Positions 27,630-36,827 of a DNA stretch of 64,000 bases are shown here, piece after piece (the first letter of the stretch is position 1; each line of letters begins with the position of its first letter). The position numbers were made by a program, and so were the translations under genes. Source of the DNA: JBHELT01 sp046262935 (GTDB lineage Bacteria; Actinomycetota; CADDZG01; JAHWKV01); NCBI GenBank assembly GCA_046262935.1, contig JBHELT010000083.1, positions 18,508-82,507 on the forward strand, in the 5' to 3' direction. The notes beneath the pieces are model-generated. The model did not search any database and was not told where the DNA came from. It saw only the letters and a program-made list of their open reading frames with translations.

Positions 27630-28009
27630 CGGTTCGGCGCGCCGCCTTCCTGCTGGCGATCGTTCTGCTTTTGGTTCCTTCGAGCGCGTCTGCCAGCGGT
27701 CGCAGTGCTTCCTACGTGTTCACCAGAGGCGCCTACGCCGATCCCAGTTCGCCCGGATCCGAGTGGACGACCCCATTCGTCGTTGTTCCCCAAGGATCGG
27801 ACCTTTACCTGGTGAACCTAAGACTCTGGGGGCACTCGATGTACTCCGATCTCAACCGGCCAGATGACCGTTTGTTCTGGAGCGCCGAGATCCCCTTCGG
27901 TAAGTCAACGCTTGTGAATGGAGTCTCAGCATTGGCACCGGGCAGTTATGGATTCTTCTGCAGTAACCACCCCGACATGAAAGGAACCTTGCTGATCGTA
28001 GATCCGTAA
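27626..28009 (+). CDS. secreted cupredoxin-like protein, copy 2
   Basis: A 127-residue exported protein (signal peptide about 1-24). It keeps type-1 copper ligands His70 in WGHS and Cys112-x2-His115-x2-Met118 (CSNHPDM). The middle loop contains extra aromatic residues (SEWTT, LFWSAE) not present in copy 1. It overlaps copy 1 by ATGA, suggesting translational coupling and a functional pair. The two copies share only limited identity outside the ligands, so the duplication is old. Confidence 0.85.
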   Translation: MTVRRAAFLLAIVLLLVPSSASASGRSASYVFTRGAYADPSSPGSEWTTPFVVVPQGSDLYLVNLRLWGHSMYSDLNRPDDRLFWSAEIPFGKSTLVNGVSALAPGSYGFFCSNHPDMKGTLLIVDP

Positions 28010-28048
28010 TGAATCAGGTCATCCAGACAAGCTCGATAGGAGGAACGT

Positions 28049-29323
28049 ATGAGACGGAAGTTGTTCGCCGTGGGTCTCGCCGCAGCGATGTTGATCGCTC
28101 CGGCAGCCTTCGCAGCACCACACGACGTACCAGGTTTTCACACCGGCACCTGTGCTTATCCCTCAGACAAACCACTTCCAGGTAGCGGAGCTGTACGATC
28201 GGTCCCCGACGGGTACGCAACGATCCAAAGTGCGGTTGATGCTGCGGCCGAAGGTGACTCGATAGTCATCGCGCCCGGTACCTACAACGAAGCGGTATTG
28301 GTCAAAACCCCCGGTCTGCGCATCCGCGGTACCGACCGCAACAAGGTTATCCTCGACGGCCAAAGCGTCTACGAGGTTGGGATCGAAGTAGAGGCGGACC
28401 GAGTGCGCGTTGAGAACATGACCGTCCACAACTACACGAACCACGGCATCCGCTGGTTCGAGCAAACCGGTTACTGGGGTCGTTACCTAACCGCCTATGA
28501 CAACGGCCTGTATGGGATCTTCGCATTCGGTTCGCGCTGTGGTCAGTTCGATAATTCCTACACCAGTGGCAACTCCGATTCGGGCTTCTACATCGGCGAG
28601 TGCTTCCCCTGCGACGCGGTTATCCACCACGTCGACGCAGAGCAGAATGCCATAGGTTACTCGGGCACCAACGCGGGCGGGAACCTGGTGATCCGTGACT
28701 CGGTTTGGAAGGACAATGCGCTCGCCATCGTTCCCAACTCACTCGACGGCGAACAAAGGCCCCCACAGCGTGGCGTAACGATCAAGAACAACGAAGTTCT
28801 TCATAACAATGGGATCAACAATCCGGGCACAGGCATCGCCGGCGAGTATTACGGCGGTGGCGTGGTCCTCGCGGGAGGACAATCCAACGCTGTATACGGA
28901 AACACCATCACCGACAATGCCTTGGTCGGAGTGCTCATCACTCCCCTGCCCGACATGAATGTGTGGATACCTTCAGGCAACACCGTATGGGGCAACAACG
29001 TGTCGCACGACTCTGGTGCTTATCCAGACGCGTTCGACCTGGCACAGGGCGCAGGCTCGGGTCCCAATAATTGCTGGGCCGACAACACCTTCAGTAACTC
29101 GGCGCCGATCGCCTTGCAGGAGGTCTGGTCGTGTTCGCTGACGGCAACTCCTCCCGGTGGAGACCCGCGTGCAGAAGTGTCCCTCGTCGAAGGGGCTGCA
29201 GGTCTTAACGGTCGAGTCGATTCGCCTTGGCAGGACTGGCCGCCACCAAGCCTCGATAAACAAACGCAGACCGACGACTTGGACGGAGCAGTTGACTACT
29301 GGCTGCCGGGTCTCGGGATCTGA
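28049..29323 (+). CDS. secreted right-handed beta-helix protein (NosD/pectate-lyase-fold)
   Basis: A 424-residue exported protein with signal peptide about 1-22 (AAMLIAPAAFAAP). From residue 50 on it has parallel beta-helix character: YATIQSAVDAAAEGDSIVIAPGTYNEAV, then short turns rich in N-G-I and N-T-I (e.g. NHGIRW, NAIGYSGTNAGGN, GNTITDNALVG). NosD, which has this fold, works in copper-enzyme maturation; the cupredoxins and multicopper oxidase around it suggest a similar link, but a sugar-cleaving role is possible. AGGAGG lies five bases before the ATG. Confidence 0.8.
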   Translation: MRRKLFAVGLAAAMLIAPAAFAAPHDVPGFHTGTCAYPSDKPLPGSGAVRSVPDGYATIQSAVDAAAEGDSIVIAPGTYNEAVLVKTPGLRIRGTDRNKVILDGQSVYEVGIEVEADRVRVENMTVHNYTNHGIRWFEQTGYWGRYLTAYDNGLYGIFAFGSRCGQFDNSYTSGNSDSGFYIGECFPCDAVIHHVDAEQNAIGYSGTNAGGNLVIRDSVWKDNALAIVPNSLDGEQRPPQRGVTIKNNEVLHNNGINNPGTGIAGEYYGGGVVLAGGQSNAVYGNTITDNALVGVLITPLPDMNVWIPSGNTVWGNNVSHDSGAYPDAFDLAQGAGSGPNNCWADNTFSNSAPIALQEVWSCSLTATPPGGDPRAEVSLVEGAAGLNGRVDSPWQDWPPPSLDKQTQTDDLDGAVDYWLPGLGI

Positions 29324-29337
29324 AGAACGAAGTGACC

Positions 29338-31200
29338 ATGTCGAAGATGATCAAAGCGGCCGCCAAGAAGGCGGCCGCTTTGGCCTTCGCCGTTACCCTT
29401 TTCGAATGGGCGGTGCACGCCGCACGCGGTGTGCAACTCGGGCCCCTGATGCCTCACCTGGCGATCGACGTTGCCCTCTGCTTCCCGTTCGCGTTGTTCG
29501 CTTGCGTGGTTGGAGCACGATGGGGGCCTCGGAACACATTCGCCAACGCCATGACCACCGGATCGCTGTTCTGCATGCTGCTCGCCATGGGAATGAAAGC
29601 ACATGAAGCTGTCCATAACCTCGGTCGCCTGCCTTTGGTCATCCACCTTCATTCGGTCGAGCCGACACAGGGTTTCGGGGCGTCCTTGAAGCACGGACTG
29701 GTCGACGCTGCTTATGCATTGCCTGTCGCGGTGCTAGTCCTCGTGGCCGTGCCGGCGATCTCGCGTATACCGAGGCGTGTCAGATTGTCATTGTTGATGT
29801 CGGTCGCTCTCGCTGCACCATTTTCTGCTCAAGCTTCAGGGTCCCCGATCGTCGCTTTCGCCGTACCGCTGCCCATCCCGGCAACGATCAGTTCTGCAGA
29901 CATAACTCTCACCGCCCAGCAAACCCCGGTTCAGATATTGAGCGGAACACCTACCAACATGTTGACCTTCGATGGGACCTTCCCCGGGCCAACGATCAGA
30001 AGACCTAGCGGTCAAACAACTCGTATCACCGTTGTCAACCAACTGCCGGCCAGTGCGGGAGGGATAACACTTCATCAGCACGGCAATCACTCGGCATCTT
30101 CGCAAGACGGTCAGCCTGATGATCTGATACCTGTCGGATCTGAGCGAACCTATACCTACGACTTCATCGAGAACGGGGGCCCCGAGCGCGGCGCGATGCA
30201 GTGGTATCACGATCACCGTATGGGTATGACCGGACAGAACGTGTGGATGGGCCTTGCTGGCATGGTGATCTTGGATGATCCAGCCGAAGCATCGATCGAT
30301 GCTCAATTGCCCAACGGAGCCGCCGATGTCCCCATCATGATCACCGATCGCACATTCGACGCAGGTGATCAGATCCCCTACAACTGGTCACCGGAGGGCG
30401 TCCGCGGCGACACGATCCTCGCTAATGGCGCGCCATCGCCGTACTTCGAAGTTGCCAACCGCAAGTATCGGCTGCGTCTACTGAACGCATCCAACTCGCG
30501 TCTATTTGATTTCGCGATGGGCGACGGGCAGCCGTTGGTACAGATCGCCTCCGAGAGCGGCCTGCTGCCTGCTCCGGTCAGTCGCTCGCACATCGTGCTC
30601 GGCCCCGCGGAGCGGGCCGAGGTCATCGTCGATTTCAACAACTCGATCGGCACGAATATAGTGCTGAGGAACCTCTTGGGATCTGGCCCACTTTCGCAAG
30701 TGATGCAATTTCGTGTCATCCGATCTGAAGCCGATCCCAGCATCATCCCTTCGACCCTGCGTCCGGCACCAGTCTTCAGTCCCTTGACCATAGCTGCCGA
30801 TCGCACTTGGGTACTTGGCCGCGACATCGATACTGGGATGTGGACGATCAACGGCAAGGGCTACGACCATGACAGAGTCGATGCCAGACCGATACTCGGC
30901 ACCACCGAGCGGTGGACATTCGTCAACTCGACAAGTGTCGACCACATCGTTCATATCCATGATGTCGATTGGAAAGTGATCGCCCGCTCTGGTCCGCTGC
31001 CGCCGAATGGAGCAGCCGACCTGATGCAAGATCCCGGAGAATCGGGCCTGAAAGAGAGTTTCCGGCTGCGCGGCAATGAGGTCGTCACGGTCGAATCGAC
31101 ATTTACCGATCACCTGGGCCGATTCGTCTGGCACTGCCACATGCTCGAGCACGAAGACTTTGCCATGATGACTCAGTTCGAGGTTGTGCCGCCAGGTTGA
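29338..31200 (+). CDS. multicopper oxidase with an N-terminal multi-TM domain
   Basis: About 620 residues. Residues 1-160 contain about four hydrophobic helices, then a signal-like segment ending AQASG. The rest is a laccase/CueO-like oxidase with the four copper motifs LHQHGNH (about 245-250), WYHDH (about 289-293), HIVHIHDVDW (about 535-545) and HCHMLEHEDFAMM (type 1 Cys near 600). It oxidises Cu(I), Mn(II) or phenols while reducing O2 to water; fusion to a membrane anchor places it at the outer face. GTG at 29332 is an alternative start. It overlaps the convergent ABC gene by 28 bp. Confidence 0.9.
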   Translation: MSKMIKAAAKKAAALAFAVTLFEWAVHAARGVQLGPLMPHLAIDVALCFPFALFACVVGARWGPRNTFANAMTTGSLFCMLLAMGMKAHEAVHNLGRLPLVIHLHSVEPTQGFGASLKHGLVDAAYALPVAVLVLVAVPAISRIPRRVRLSLLMSVALAAPFSAQASGSPIVAFAVPLPIPATISSADITLTAQQTPVQILSGTPTNMLTFDGTFPGPTIRRPSGQTTRITVVNQLPASAGGITLHQHGNHSASSQDGQPDDLIPVGSERTYTYDFIENGGPERGAMQWYHDHRMGMTGQNVWMGLAGMVILDDPAEASIDAQLPNGAADVPIMITDRTFDAGDQIPYNWSPEGVRGDTILANGAPSPYFEVANRKYRLRLLNASNSRLFDFAMGDGQPLVQIASESGLLPAPVSRSHIVLGPAERAEVIVDFNNSIGTNIVLRNLLGSGPLSQVMQFRVIRSEADPSIIPSTLRPAPVFSPLTIAADRTWVLGRDIDTGMWTINGKGYDHDRVDARPILGTTERWTFVNSTSVDHIVHIHDVDWKVIARSGPLPPNGAADLMQDPGESGLKESFRLRGNEVVTVESTFTDHLGRFVWHCHMLEHEDFAMMTQFEVVPPG

Positions 31201-31937
31201 ATGGTCGGTTCGCCGGTCGAGGGATTTTCAGCAGCTCCTGGATCTGGGACGAGCCTTCCGTCACGCATCTTGATCCGCCTCCCAACCCGACTCGCCACTT
31301 CGTCGGCGTGAGTCACGATGATCACGGTCACTCCGCTGTCTTCAGCAAGTTTCGTTAGCATCGTTACTAATTCCTGCGACGTTACGGTGTCGAGGTTACC
31401 CGTGGGTTCGTCAGCAAGGATGACCCTCGGGTTATTCGCCAGCGCACGCGCGATCGCAACACGTTGCTGCTCTCCTCCGGACATCAACGATGGGAGGTGT
31501 TCGCTCCTGTCCGAAAGACCAACGGCGGCGAGCAATTCGGCGCTTCTGGCTTGTCTCTCTTGCTTGGTAGCCGAAGCGGGAACCATGGCGATCTCGACAT
31601 TCTCGGCCGCGGTCAGAGTTGGGATCAGATTGAACGACTGAAACACGAAACCCAATTCGCGCGAACGGATATCTGTGAGCTCACGGTCGCCAACACTGGT
31701 GAGCTCGCGACCTGCCAGCTTGACCGAGCCGCCGGTCGCTTGGTCGAGGGCTCCCAGGACCTGAAGCAAGGTGGTCTTGCCCGATCCACTCGGCCCTTCG
31801 ATGGCAACCGATTCTCCCGCACGGATGTCGAGCGTGATGCCGTCGATGGCCTTGACTTGCGAGTTCCCTACCCTGAAGGTTCGCCTTACATCGCGAAGCT
31901 CGTATATCGAGACCTCTTCGTTTGCTCCGTCTGCCAA
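31173..31937 (-). CDS. MacB/LolD-type ABC transporter ATP-binding protein
   Basis: About 254-residue ATPase. Walker A is GPSGSGKTT, with Q-loop [16 protein letters not shown], signature MSGGEQQR, Walker [13 protein letters not shown] and switch His in VTHADE. This is the lipoprotein/macrolide-exporter (MacB-type) subfamily. TTG at 31937 is chosen because AAGGAGG lies six bases upstream. It follows the permease gene by 14 bp in the same operon. Confidence 0.92.
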   Translation of the reverse strand: MADGANEEVSIYELRDVRRTFRVGNSQVKAIDGITLDIRAGESVAIEGPSGSGKTTLLQVLGALDQATGGSVKLAGRELTSVGDRELTDIRSRELGFVFQSFNLIPTLTAAENVEIAMVPASATKQERQARSAELLAAVGLSDRSEHLPSLMSGGEQQRVAIARALANNPRVILADEPTGNLDTVTSQELVTMLTKLAEDSGVTVIIVTHADEVASRVGRRIKMRDGRLVPDPGAAENPSTGEPTIQPGGTTSN

Positions 31938-31951
31938 GTGATACCTCCTTA

Positions 31952-33730
31952 TCAACCTAGATTGCGCAGGGCCTCGGCCGGAGACAAGCGCGAAGCTCTC
32001 CAGCCCCCAACAGCGCCTGCTATCAATCCGCCTACCAGGGCGAACGCCAGGCCGATAACTATGGTCATTGGGTGAACGGGGGCCGTCAGGGTCAATCGTG
32101 CTGTGTGAACGGTTGCCACACCTGCCGAACCGAAGAATTGACCAAGCGACGACGACGATACGCCCGGGATCCCAGACGAACTCGCAGTCAGCTCGGGAGA
32201 GAAGGTTCGGACCGCTATCGCTGCCGCGTATCCCAGGATCACACCAAGCGCGCCGCCAAGTACACCGATGCCGAACGTTTCTGCCAAGATCTGTCGAACA
32301 ACGCGCGATCGCGACCACCCGATGGCTCTTAATGTTCCGATCTCCCGAACGCGCTTGGCGATCGATGACAATGTGAGCAATACCGCGATCGCGAATGCGA
32401 ATATCAACACGATGATCGCGGCCGCGCCCCCGAGGCGGTCGGCCAGTTTCTGAGCATCAGTCAGACTACCGGTGACCTGATCGGCGAGGGTCTTGGTCGT
32501 AACAACCTCAGCCCCAGGTATCGCCTTCTTGATGCTGGCTGCGACCTTATCGACCGAAGCCGAATCCGACGCCGTCACCAGCACTTGAGTAACGCGGTCC
32601 TGTTTCCCAGCGAGACCCTGCAGTGTCGTTAGTGGGAAATAGATGTCGGCAGTGCCGCCGGTAAGTGTTGGGTTGACTGTTCCCACAACCTTGTAGATGG
32701 TCTCGTTTATGGTCATCGTCGAGCCCACTTTCAAGTTGCTCTTGTTCGCGTACGCTGTATTCAGCAGCACAGTATCGGTGGTTCCTTTCGACAGCCAACT
32801 GCCCGATACCAGTTGCGCAGGCGTTACCAAACCCAAGCTCGGGATCGAGGGGTCGATCCCGGCCGCCGTGTAACTGTTGTTGGTGATATCGGTACTCGGC
32901 GGGGCAACGACCTGCTGGATCGTTCGAAGAGGCGTTATGACCGACGCTTCGAATCGCTTGAAACGCTCAGGTAGACAGGTTTGGAATGAAGAAGTATCGC
33001 GGCCTCCCCCTCCACCCTCAGGGGGACCGCCGGGGCCCCCACCTGCACCGAATCCGCCGTTCGCCTGGACGCAGTCGCGAAACGTCTGACGTTCGGCATC
33101 ACTCATGGGTGCTGGCCTCACGGTCGAGGTGACTGTCTGGCCCCCAGTCTGAACTTCAGCAATGATGTTGGGGACCGTGCCCGTTTGGTGTTGTGCCAGT
33201 TGAGTCAAAGCACCAACAGCTTTAGTAACTCCCGCGATCGATGAGATCTTTCCGACCGATGCTTGAGGGAAACTGAGAAGAGTCGCCGAAAGGAAGAAAT
33301 CATGGGTGAACTTTTCGCCAGGTTTGCCTAGCTTTGAAAGATCGGTGACGACGTTGCTGTTTTCGTTAAGCAGTGCCGCCGCATCGGCTTGGTTCAGGTC
33401 TGCCCCAGGGCCCCTGACAGCGCCGGGTCCGCCGAAGAACCCGGCCCGCCTTTGCTGGCCGCTGCTCGCAGTTGCTGTTGGCGTTGCCGGCGCAGAATCG
33501 GTAACCGTTCCCGTTGAGGTTTGAACCGTACCCGCTACCCGGGTAACCAAGATGTCGGTCCCTATCGCTTGCAGCGGCGCAAGGACTTTCGACTGAGCCT
33601 CGTTCAATCCCTGGGAGACCCCGATGATCGCGATGACCATCGCCACCCCAGCCGCCAGCCCAAGGGCCGTAAGTACCGTCCTGCCCCACCGGCGGGTGAG
33701 TTCCTTTCTCATGTAAGCAAGTTGGAACAT
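31952..33730 (-). CDS. MacB/FtsX-type ABC transporter permease with Gly-rich extracellular insert
   Basis: About 592 residues. TM1 near the N-terminus (TVLTALGLAAGVAMVIAIIGVSQGL) is followed by a large MacB periplasmic core domain, then three C-terminal TM helices with LRAIGWSRSRVVRQILAE, the typical FtsX cytoplasmic loop. A Gly/Pro-rich low-complexity insert in the core domain (GAGGGPGGPPEGGGGG) is flanked by Cys residues. AAGGAG lies five bases before the ATG at 33730. With the ATPase it probably performs mechanotransmission or export of a substrate at the cell surface; the substrate is unknown. Confidence 0.9.
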   Translation of the reverse strand: MFQLAYMRKELTRRWGRTVLTALGLAAGVAMVIAIIGVSQGLNEAQSKVLAPLQAIGTDILVTRVAGTVQTSTGTVTDSAPATPTATASSGQQRRAGFFGGPGAVRGPGADLNQADAAALLNENSNVVTDLSKLGKPGEKFTHDFFLSATLLSFPQASVGKISSIAGVTKAVGALTQLAQHQTGTVPNIIAEVQTGGQTVTSTVRPAPMSDAERQTFRDCVQANGGFGAGGGPGGPPEGGGGGRDTSSFQTCLPERFKRFEASVITPLRTIQQVVAPPSTDITNNSYTAAGIDPSIPSLGLVTPAQLVSGSWLSKGTTDTVLLNTAYANKSNLKVGSTMTINETIYKVVGTVNPTLTGGTADIYFPLTTLQGLAGKQDRVTQVLVTASDSASVDKVAASIKKAIPGAEVVTTKTLADQVTGSLTDAQKLADRLGGAAAIIVLIFAFAIAVLLTLSSIAKRVREIGTLRAIGWSRSRVVRQILAETFGIGVLGGALGVILGYAAAIAVRTFSPELTASSSGIPGVSSSSLGQFFGSAGVATVHTARLTLTAPVHPMTIVIGLAFALVGGLIAGAVGGWRASRLSPAEALRNLG

Positions 33731-33845
33731 CAGTACTCCTTGGCTAAGTTGAACACCTGAAGCCAAGGAGAGTCAGATGACATCAACCAGTTGACAGCCT
33801 CGGGTCAGCTGAGGATGAGTGTATGCACGGCCCGAGTATTAGTTG

Positions 33846-34961
33846 CTATATACGGCTGGCCTTGTCTTTCGAAGTAGAGATCGACAACCCGAAGCCAACC
33901 ATCGCGAGCCCGACCAAGAAGATAGGCACGTCCTCGCCACCTGTTCTTGGCAATGTCGCTGCGGCAACTGTTGTTGGCGCAAGTGGGACCTGTTTGGTGA
34001 TCACTACCCCAAGGACCGAGGTGCGCTTGATGGTCGTAAGCGCCGATGCGTCTTTCGGCGAGGTCTGATCGCTATCTGCGACCGCGACGTTAAGGACCGT
34101 AGACCCGGCGTTCGGCGCAACGGTCACTGCGAATGATTCGTCGATAGCCGAACCCGATGCAAGGCTTGGGATGGTCCATGTCAGGGTGTTGCCGCTCAAG
34201 GTGGGGCCGTCTGTGGCCGTGGCGGCGATCAACGTTGTCCCCGCGGGGATCGGATCGGTGATCACTACATGAGTTAGCGTTCCCTCACCCGTGTTAACAA
34301 CATGCACTGTGTAGGTCAGTGTGTCGCCTGGCTTAGCGGTTGCAGAGCTAACCGCCTTGGCTATCGTCAAGTCGAACGTCGCCGGAATGGTCGGTGATGG
34401 TGATGGACTCGGCGAAGGTGACGGTGACGGGCTGGGAGATGGTGACGGACTGGGAGATGGGCTGGGAGACGGTGAGGGCCCGGGCGTGACAGCGAAACTC
34501 CAAGTGACGAATCCGCAATCGCCACCCACCTTGTTTTGATCGGTATCTTGGGCGAAGAGCGTCGCGGTGTGAGTCCCGACGGGAAGATTCAACGGAAGAA
34601 CATACGTGATCGTTACTGTGCGGCCACCGGTCGGAGGATTCAAAGTCGGGGTAACTTGAACTGAGTCCAAAGTGAATCGGATCGTGGTTATGTTTACGTC
34701 GGTTTCATCCGAATAAACAGCACCTATCGTTGAGCCTGGAGCAACAGCGGTTCCCACTGAAGGGATGATCCCGCCGATGAAGCTGTTCTCGGAACAATTC
34801 GTGCCCGTCGTGGTTGGAGAAGGCGAGGCGGACGGGTGATCGGGCGTTTTGGTCGTAGTTCGATGAGGGTCGTGTGCCGAAACGGCACCCCCCACGGACA
34901 TGACCATCATTGCCGAACCAAGAACGATCAGAAGTGCCTTAGATACCAACCTATTTCTCAT
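33846..34961 (-). CDS. LPXTG-type cell-wall-anchored protein with DUF11-like domain
   Basis: A 371-residue surface protein. Signal peptide about 1-29 (ending VSAHD); an Ig-like region (60-160); a long Pro-Ser repeat linker (about 160-195); a DUF11-like domain (KPGDTLTYTVHVVNTGEGTLTHVVITDP, about 205-310); and a C-terminal LPRTG (337-341), hydrophobic helix and charged tail, the sortase signal. GAGGG precedes the ATG. No sortase gene is in the window. It lies 75 bp downstream of the M50 protease gene on the same strand. Confidence 0.85.
   Translation of the reverse strand: MRNRLVSKALLIVLGSAMMVMSVGGAVSAHDPHRTTTKTPDHPSASPSPTTTGTNCSENSFIGGIIPSVGTAVAPGSTIGAVYSDETDVNITTIRFTLDSVQVTPTLNPPTGGRTVTITYVLPLNLPVGTHTATLFAQDTDQNKVGGDCGFVTWSFAVTPGPSPSPSPSPSPSPSPSPSPSPSPSPSPSPTIPATFDLTIAKAVSSATAKPGDTLTYTVHVVNTGEGTLTHVVITDPIPAGTTLIAATATDGPTLSGNTLTWTIPSLASGSAIDESFAVTVAPNAGSTVLNVAVADSDQTSPKDASALTTIKRTSVLGVVITKQVPLAPTTVAAATLPRTGGEDVPIFLVGLAMVGFGLSISTSKDKASRI
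34391..34482 (-). repeat. short degenerate 6-12-bp tandem repeats coding a Ser-Pro linker
   Basis: Units such as GGTGATGGA/CTGGGAGAT alternate and translate (minus strand) as repeated Ser-Pro. It is an in-gene minisatellite, so linker length may vary between strains. It is not a CRISPR: there are no spacers and units are too short. Confidence 0.85.
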
Positions 34962-35036
34962 TTTTTCCCTCGATTCGTACTACAAGAGTTTGTTGAGCCG
35001 TAACGATAACGCACCTCAGGATGACTCGGCTTCGCA

Positions 35037-36704
35037 TCAGGGGGACGGACTCGGTGAGGTCGCATCGGTCGGCGTTGGGCTTGGCGAGGATTGAGTCGAC
35101 GGGGATGGGGGGGGCCCAGCAGCGGAGTCGGTGGCGGCCACAGATGGACTCGGGCTGGATCCGGCCGGAGTTGCCCCACCCTGGCCCGTTAGCCCGGAAG
35201 GGCTTGGTGAGACCGACTGATCCGTGGTGAGCCGAGGCTGGTTGGTGCCGGAAACAGTGTTTCTGCCCAAGATAGCTGGGATGTAGTTGCGCCCCGTGAT
35301 GATGGGATCAACGATCCCCTGTTCGATGGTGCCCTTCTCACTGGGCGTTATTGGCTTGTAGTGCTGCGACGGTAACCACGACGCGATCAGTATCATTGAC
35401 ATGAAGAGACCGAGCGCGATCGCAACGGCCCGCGCCAACGGTTTGCCTTTCGTCATCGAGATGACTCCCGCTGCTGAACGCTTACCTAAACGCACGAACA
35501 TCAATGACAGACCGGCGAGCGGTATCACGAGTAGCAGAACCTGAATAACGTCGAATGTGCCGGCGAGGAGTCGCCCACTTGCGAACGCGTGGTTCATATT
35601 GGCGATCAATCGCTTGAGAGCATCGAATCCGGTTCCAAAGATGCGAGGAGCGTGCAACAACAGCATCGATAGGTTCATCAGTAGGATCGGAACGACCATG
35701 AGCACCCACAGTGTGATCACCCATCGGACCCAGGACTTCAGTTCCTTCACCTGCGTGGGCGTTTCTCGCCCAGGTATTGCGCTTTGTAAGATCGGTTTTA
35801 TTCGTGAAAACAGGTCTGGGACGCCAGTCAGATCCGCAACCAGGTAGTAGCCATCGAGCCTAAGGAAAGGAAGCATCTGGTGGATGATCTCTAGTTGCTG
35901 AAGCATGATCAACAAGATCAACCACTCTGCACGTGTATACAGGAACAGGCCGCCCGCGATCAAAGAGAAGATGGCATTGAAGTAAACGCCGCCGAGATCG
36001 GTTCGCACCCTGCCCGCCTTGCCAAGTCGATACGCGTCCGTTACGTCCGTATAGAAGGCCGGCCAAGCCAGGTAGAGACCGAATCCGATCCGGCCGGGTC
36101 GCGCGCCGCCGTAACGGCATGCGGTAGCGTGGCCGACTTCATGGAACATCGTCGACACCAAGATCAGGCCAAACACCGCTAGGAATAGAGCCGGTGAATA
36201 GATGACCTGTCGAACCGCTTGAGCTACCCCGTGGACCCCGAACACCCACGCATCCAGCGCGATAGCACCTATAACAACCAGGACAGTCAGGGGCGGAAAA
36301 AACAGCGGCTTGAAGAGTGCGGCAGCCATGTTCACTGCCTTTGGAGGCAGGAGCGTTCCCCTGAACTTCAGGGCCAATAAAGGATCGACTTTGGGTGCTG
36401 GCTCCCCGTGCCCATCCCCATCGACAAGCCCCAAGCTCGTCAGTTTGCCCTCGATGAGGTACGCAACGTCCTGTTCGTCGATGACTTTGCCTGTACGTTG
36501 TTTCACTTCCGACGCGATATCGACCAATGAGAGCCCATTCGCCACTCCTTCTGCAACGAAGAAGAGCAGGGGGGCCAATTGGATGATCTGACCATCCTCT
36601 CGTCTGGCGAGATACGGGTCTTGCTTGAACCCAGAACCTTCGTAGCGCCCCACCAATTCGATGCCCGTCGAAAGTCTCGGCTGAGCTAGGGTCTCGTTGT
36701 TCAC
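35037..36704 (-). CDS. M50-type membrane zinc metalloprotease with PqqD-like N-terminal domain (peptide-maturation protease)
   Basis: A 555-residue membrane protein. Residues about 30-95 look like a PqqD-type winged helix (DGQIIQLAPLLFFVAEGVANG...), the kind that binds leader peptides in RiPP systems. About eight to ten TM helices follow, with site-2-protease signatures HEVGH (188-192) and LDGYY (283-287). The tail (about 490-555) is Ser/Pro-rich and probably outside the cell. Two small paralogous peptides are encoded just upstream on the same strand, behind a terminator, and a secreted Cys-motif protein diverges from them. The likely job is cleavage or export of those peptides. Function is inferred; the family features are seen. 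Confidence 0.82.
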   Translation of the reverse strand: MNNETLAQPRLSTGIELVGRYEGSGFKQDPYLARREDGQIIQLAPLLFFVAEGVANGLSLVDIASEVKQRTGKVIDEQDVAYLIEGKLTSLGLVDGDGHGEPAPKVDPLLALKFRGTLLPPKAVNMAAALFKPLFFPPLTVLVVIGAIALDAWVFGVHGVAQAVRQVIYSPALFLAVFGLILVSTMFHEVGHATACRYGGARPGRIGFGLYLAWPAFYTDVTDAYRLGKAGRVRTDLGGVYFNAIFSLIAGGLFLYTRAEWLILLIMLQQLEIIHQMLPFLRLDGYYLVADLTGVPDLFSRIKPILQSAIPGRETPTQVKELKSWVRWVITLWVLMVVPILLMNLSMLLLHAPRIFGTGFDALKRLIANMNHAFASGRLLAGTFDVIQVLLLVIPLAGLSLMFVRLGKRSAAGVISMTKGKPLARAVAIALGLFMSMILIASWLPSQHYKPITPSEKGTIEQGIVDPIITGRNYIPAILGRNTVSGTNQPRLTTDQSVSPSPSGLTGQGGATPAGSSPSPSVAATDSAAGPPPSPSTQSSPSPTPTDATSPSPSP

Positions 36705-36772
36705 GTTCCAGATCTCCTACGGCCTAGTGTCGAAGTGTCGATGGTCTGGTCTTCGTCCGAAAGGGGGCCATC

Positions 36773-36806
36773 AAAAAGAAGGACGGCCCAACGAGCCGCC
36801 CTTCTT
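36773..36806 (-). terminator. hairpin terminator/attenuator between peptide genes and the protease gene
   Basis: On the minus strand AAGAAGGGCGGC pairs with GCCGTCCTTCTT (one G-U pair) around a short loop, followed by a T-run (TTCTTTTTGA). It lies 21 bp after the peptide-1 stop and 69 bp before the protease start. A terminator here would give more peptide mRNA than protease mRNA, with read-through for the enzyme. Confidence 0.8.
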
Positions 36807-36827
36807 AGCGCTGCCTCTAGGCAGTCC

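Noticed and set aside
33731..33845. Possible terminator or small gene between the MacB permease and LPRTG genes
   Set aside because: Only short weak complementarity around CCTCGGGTCAGCTGAGG; no T-run and no supported reading frame.
34391..34482. Short DNA repeats resembling a repeat array or CRISPR
   Set aside because: Units are 6-12 bp, without spacers, and simply encode a Ser-Pro linker of the LPRTG protein.
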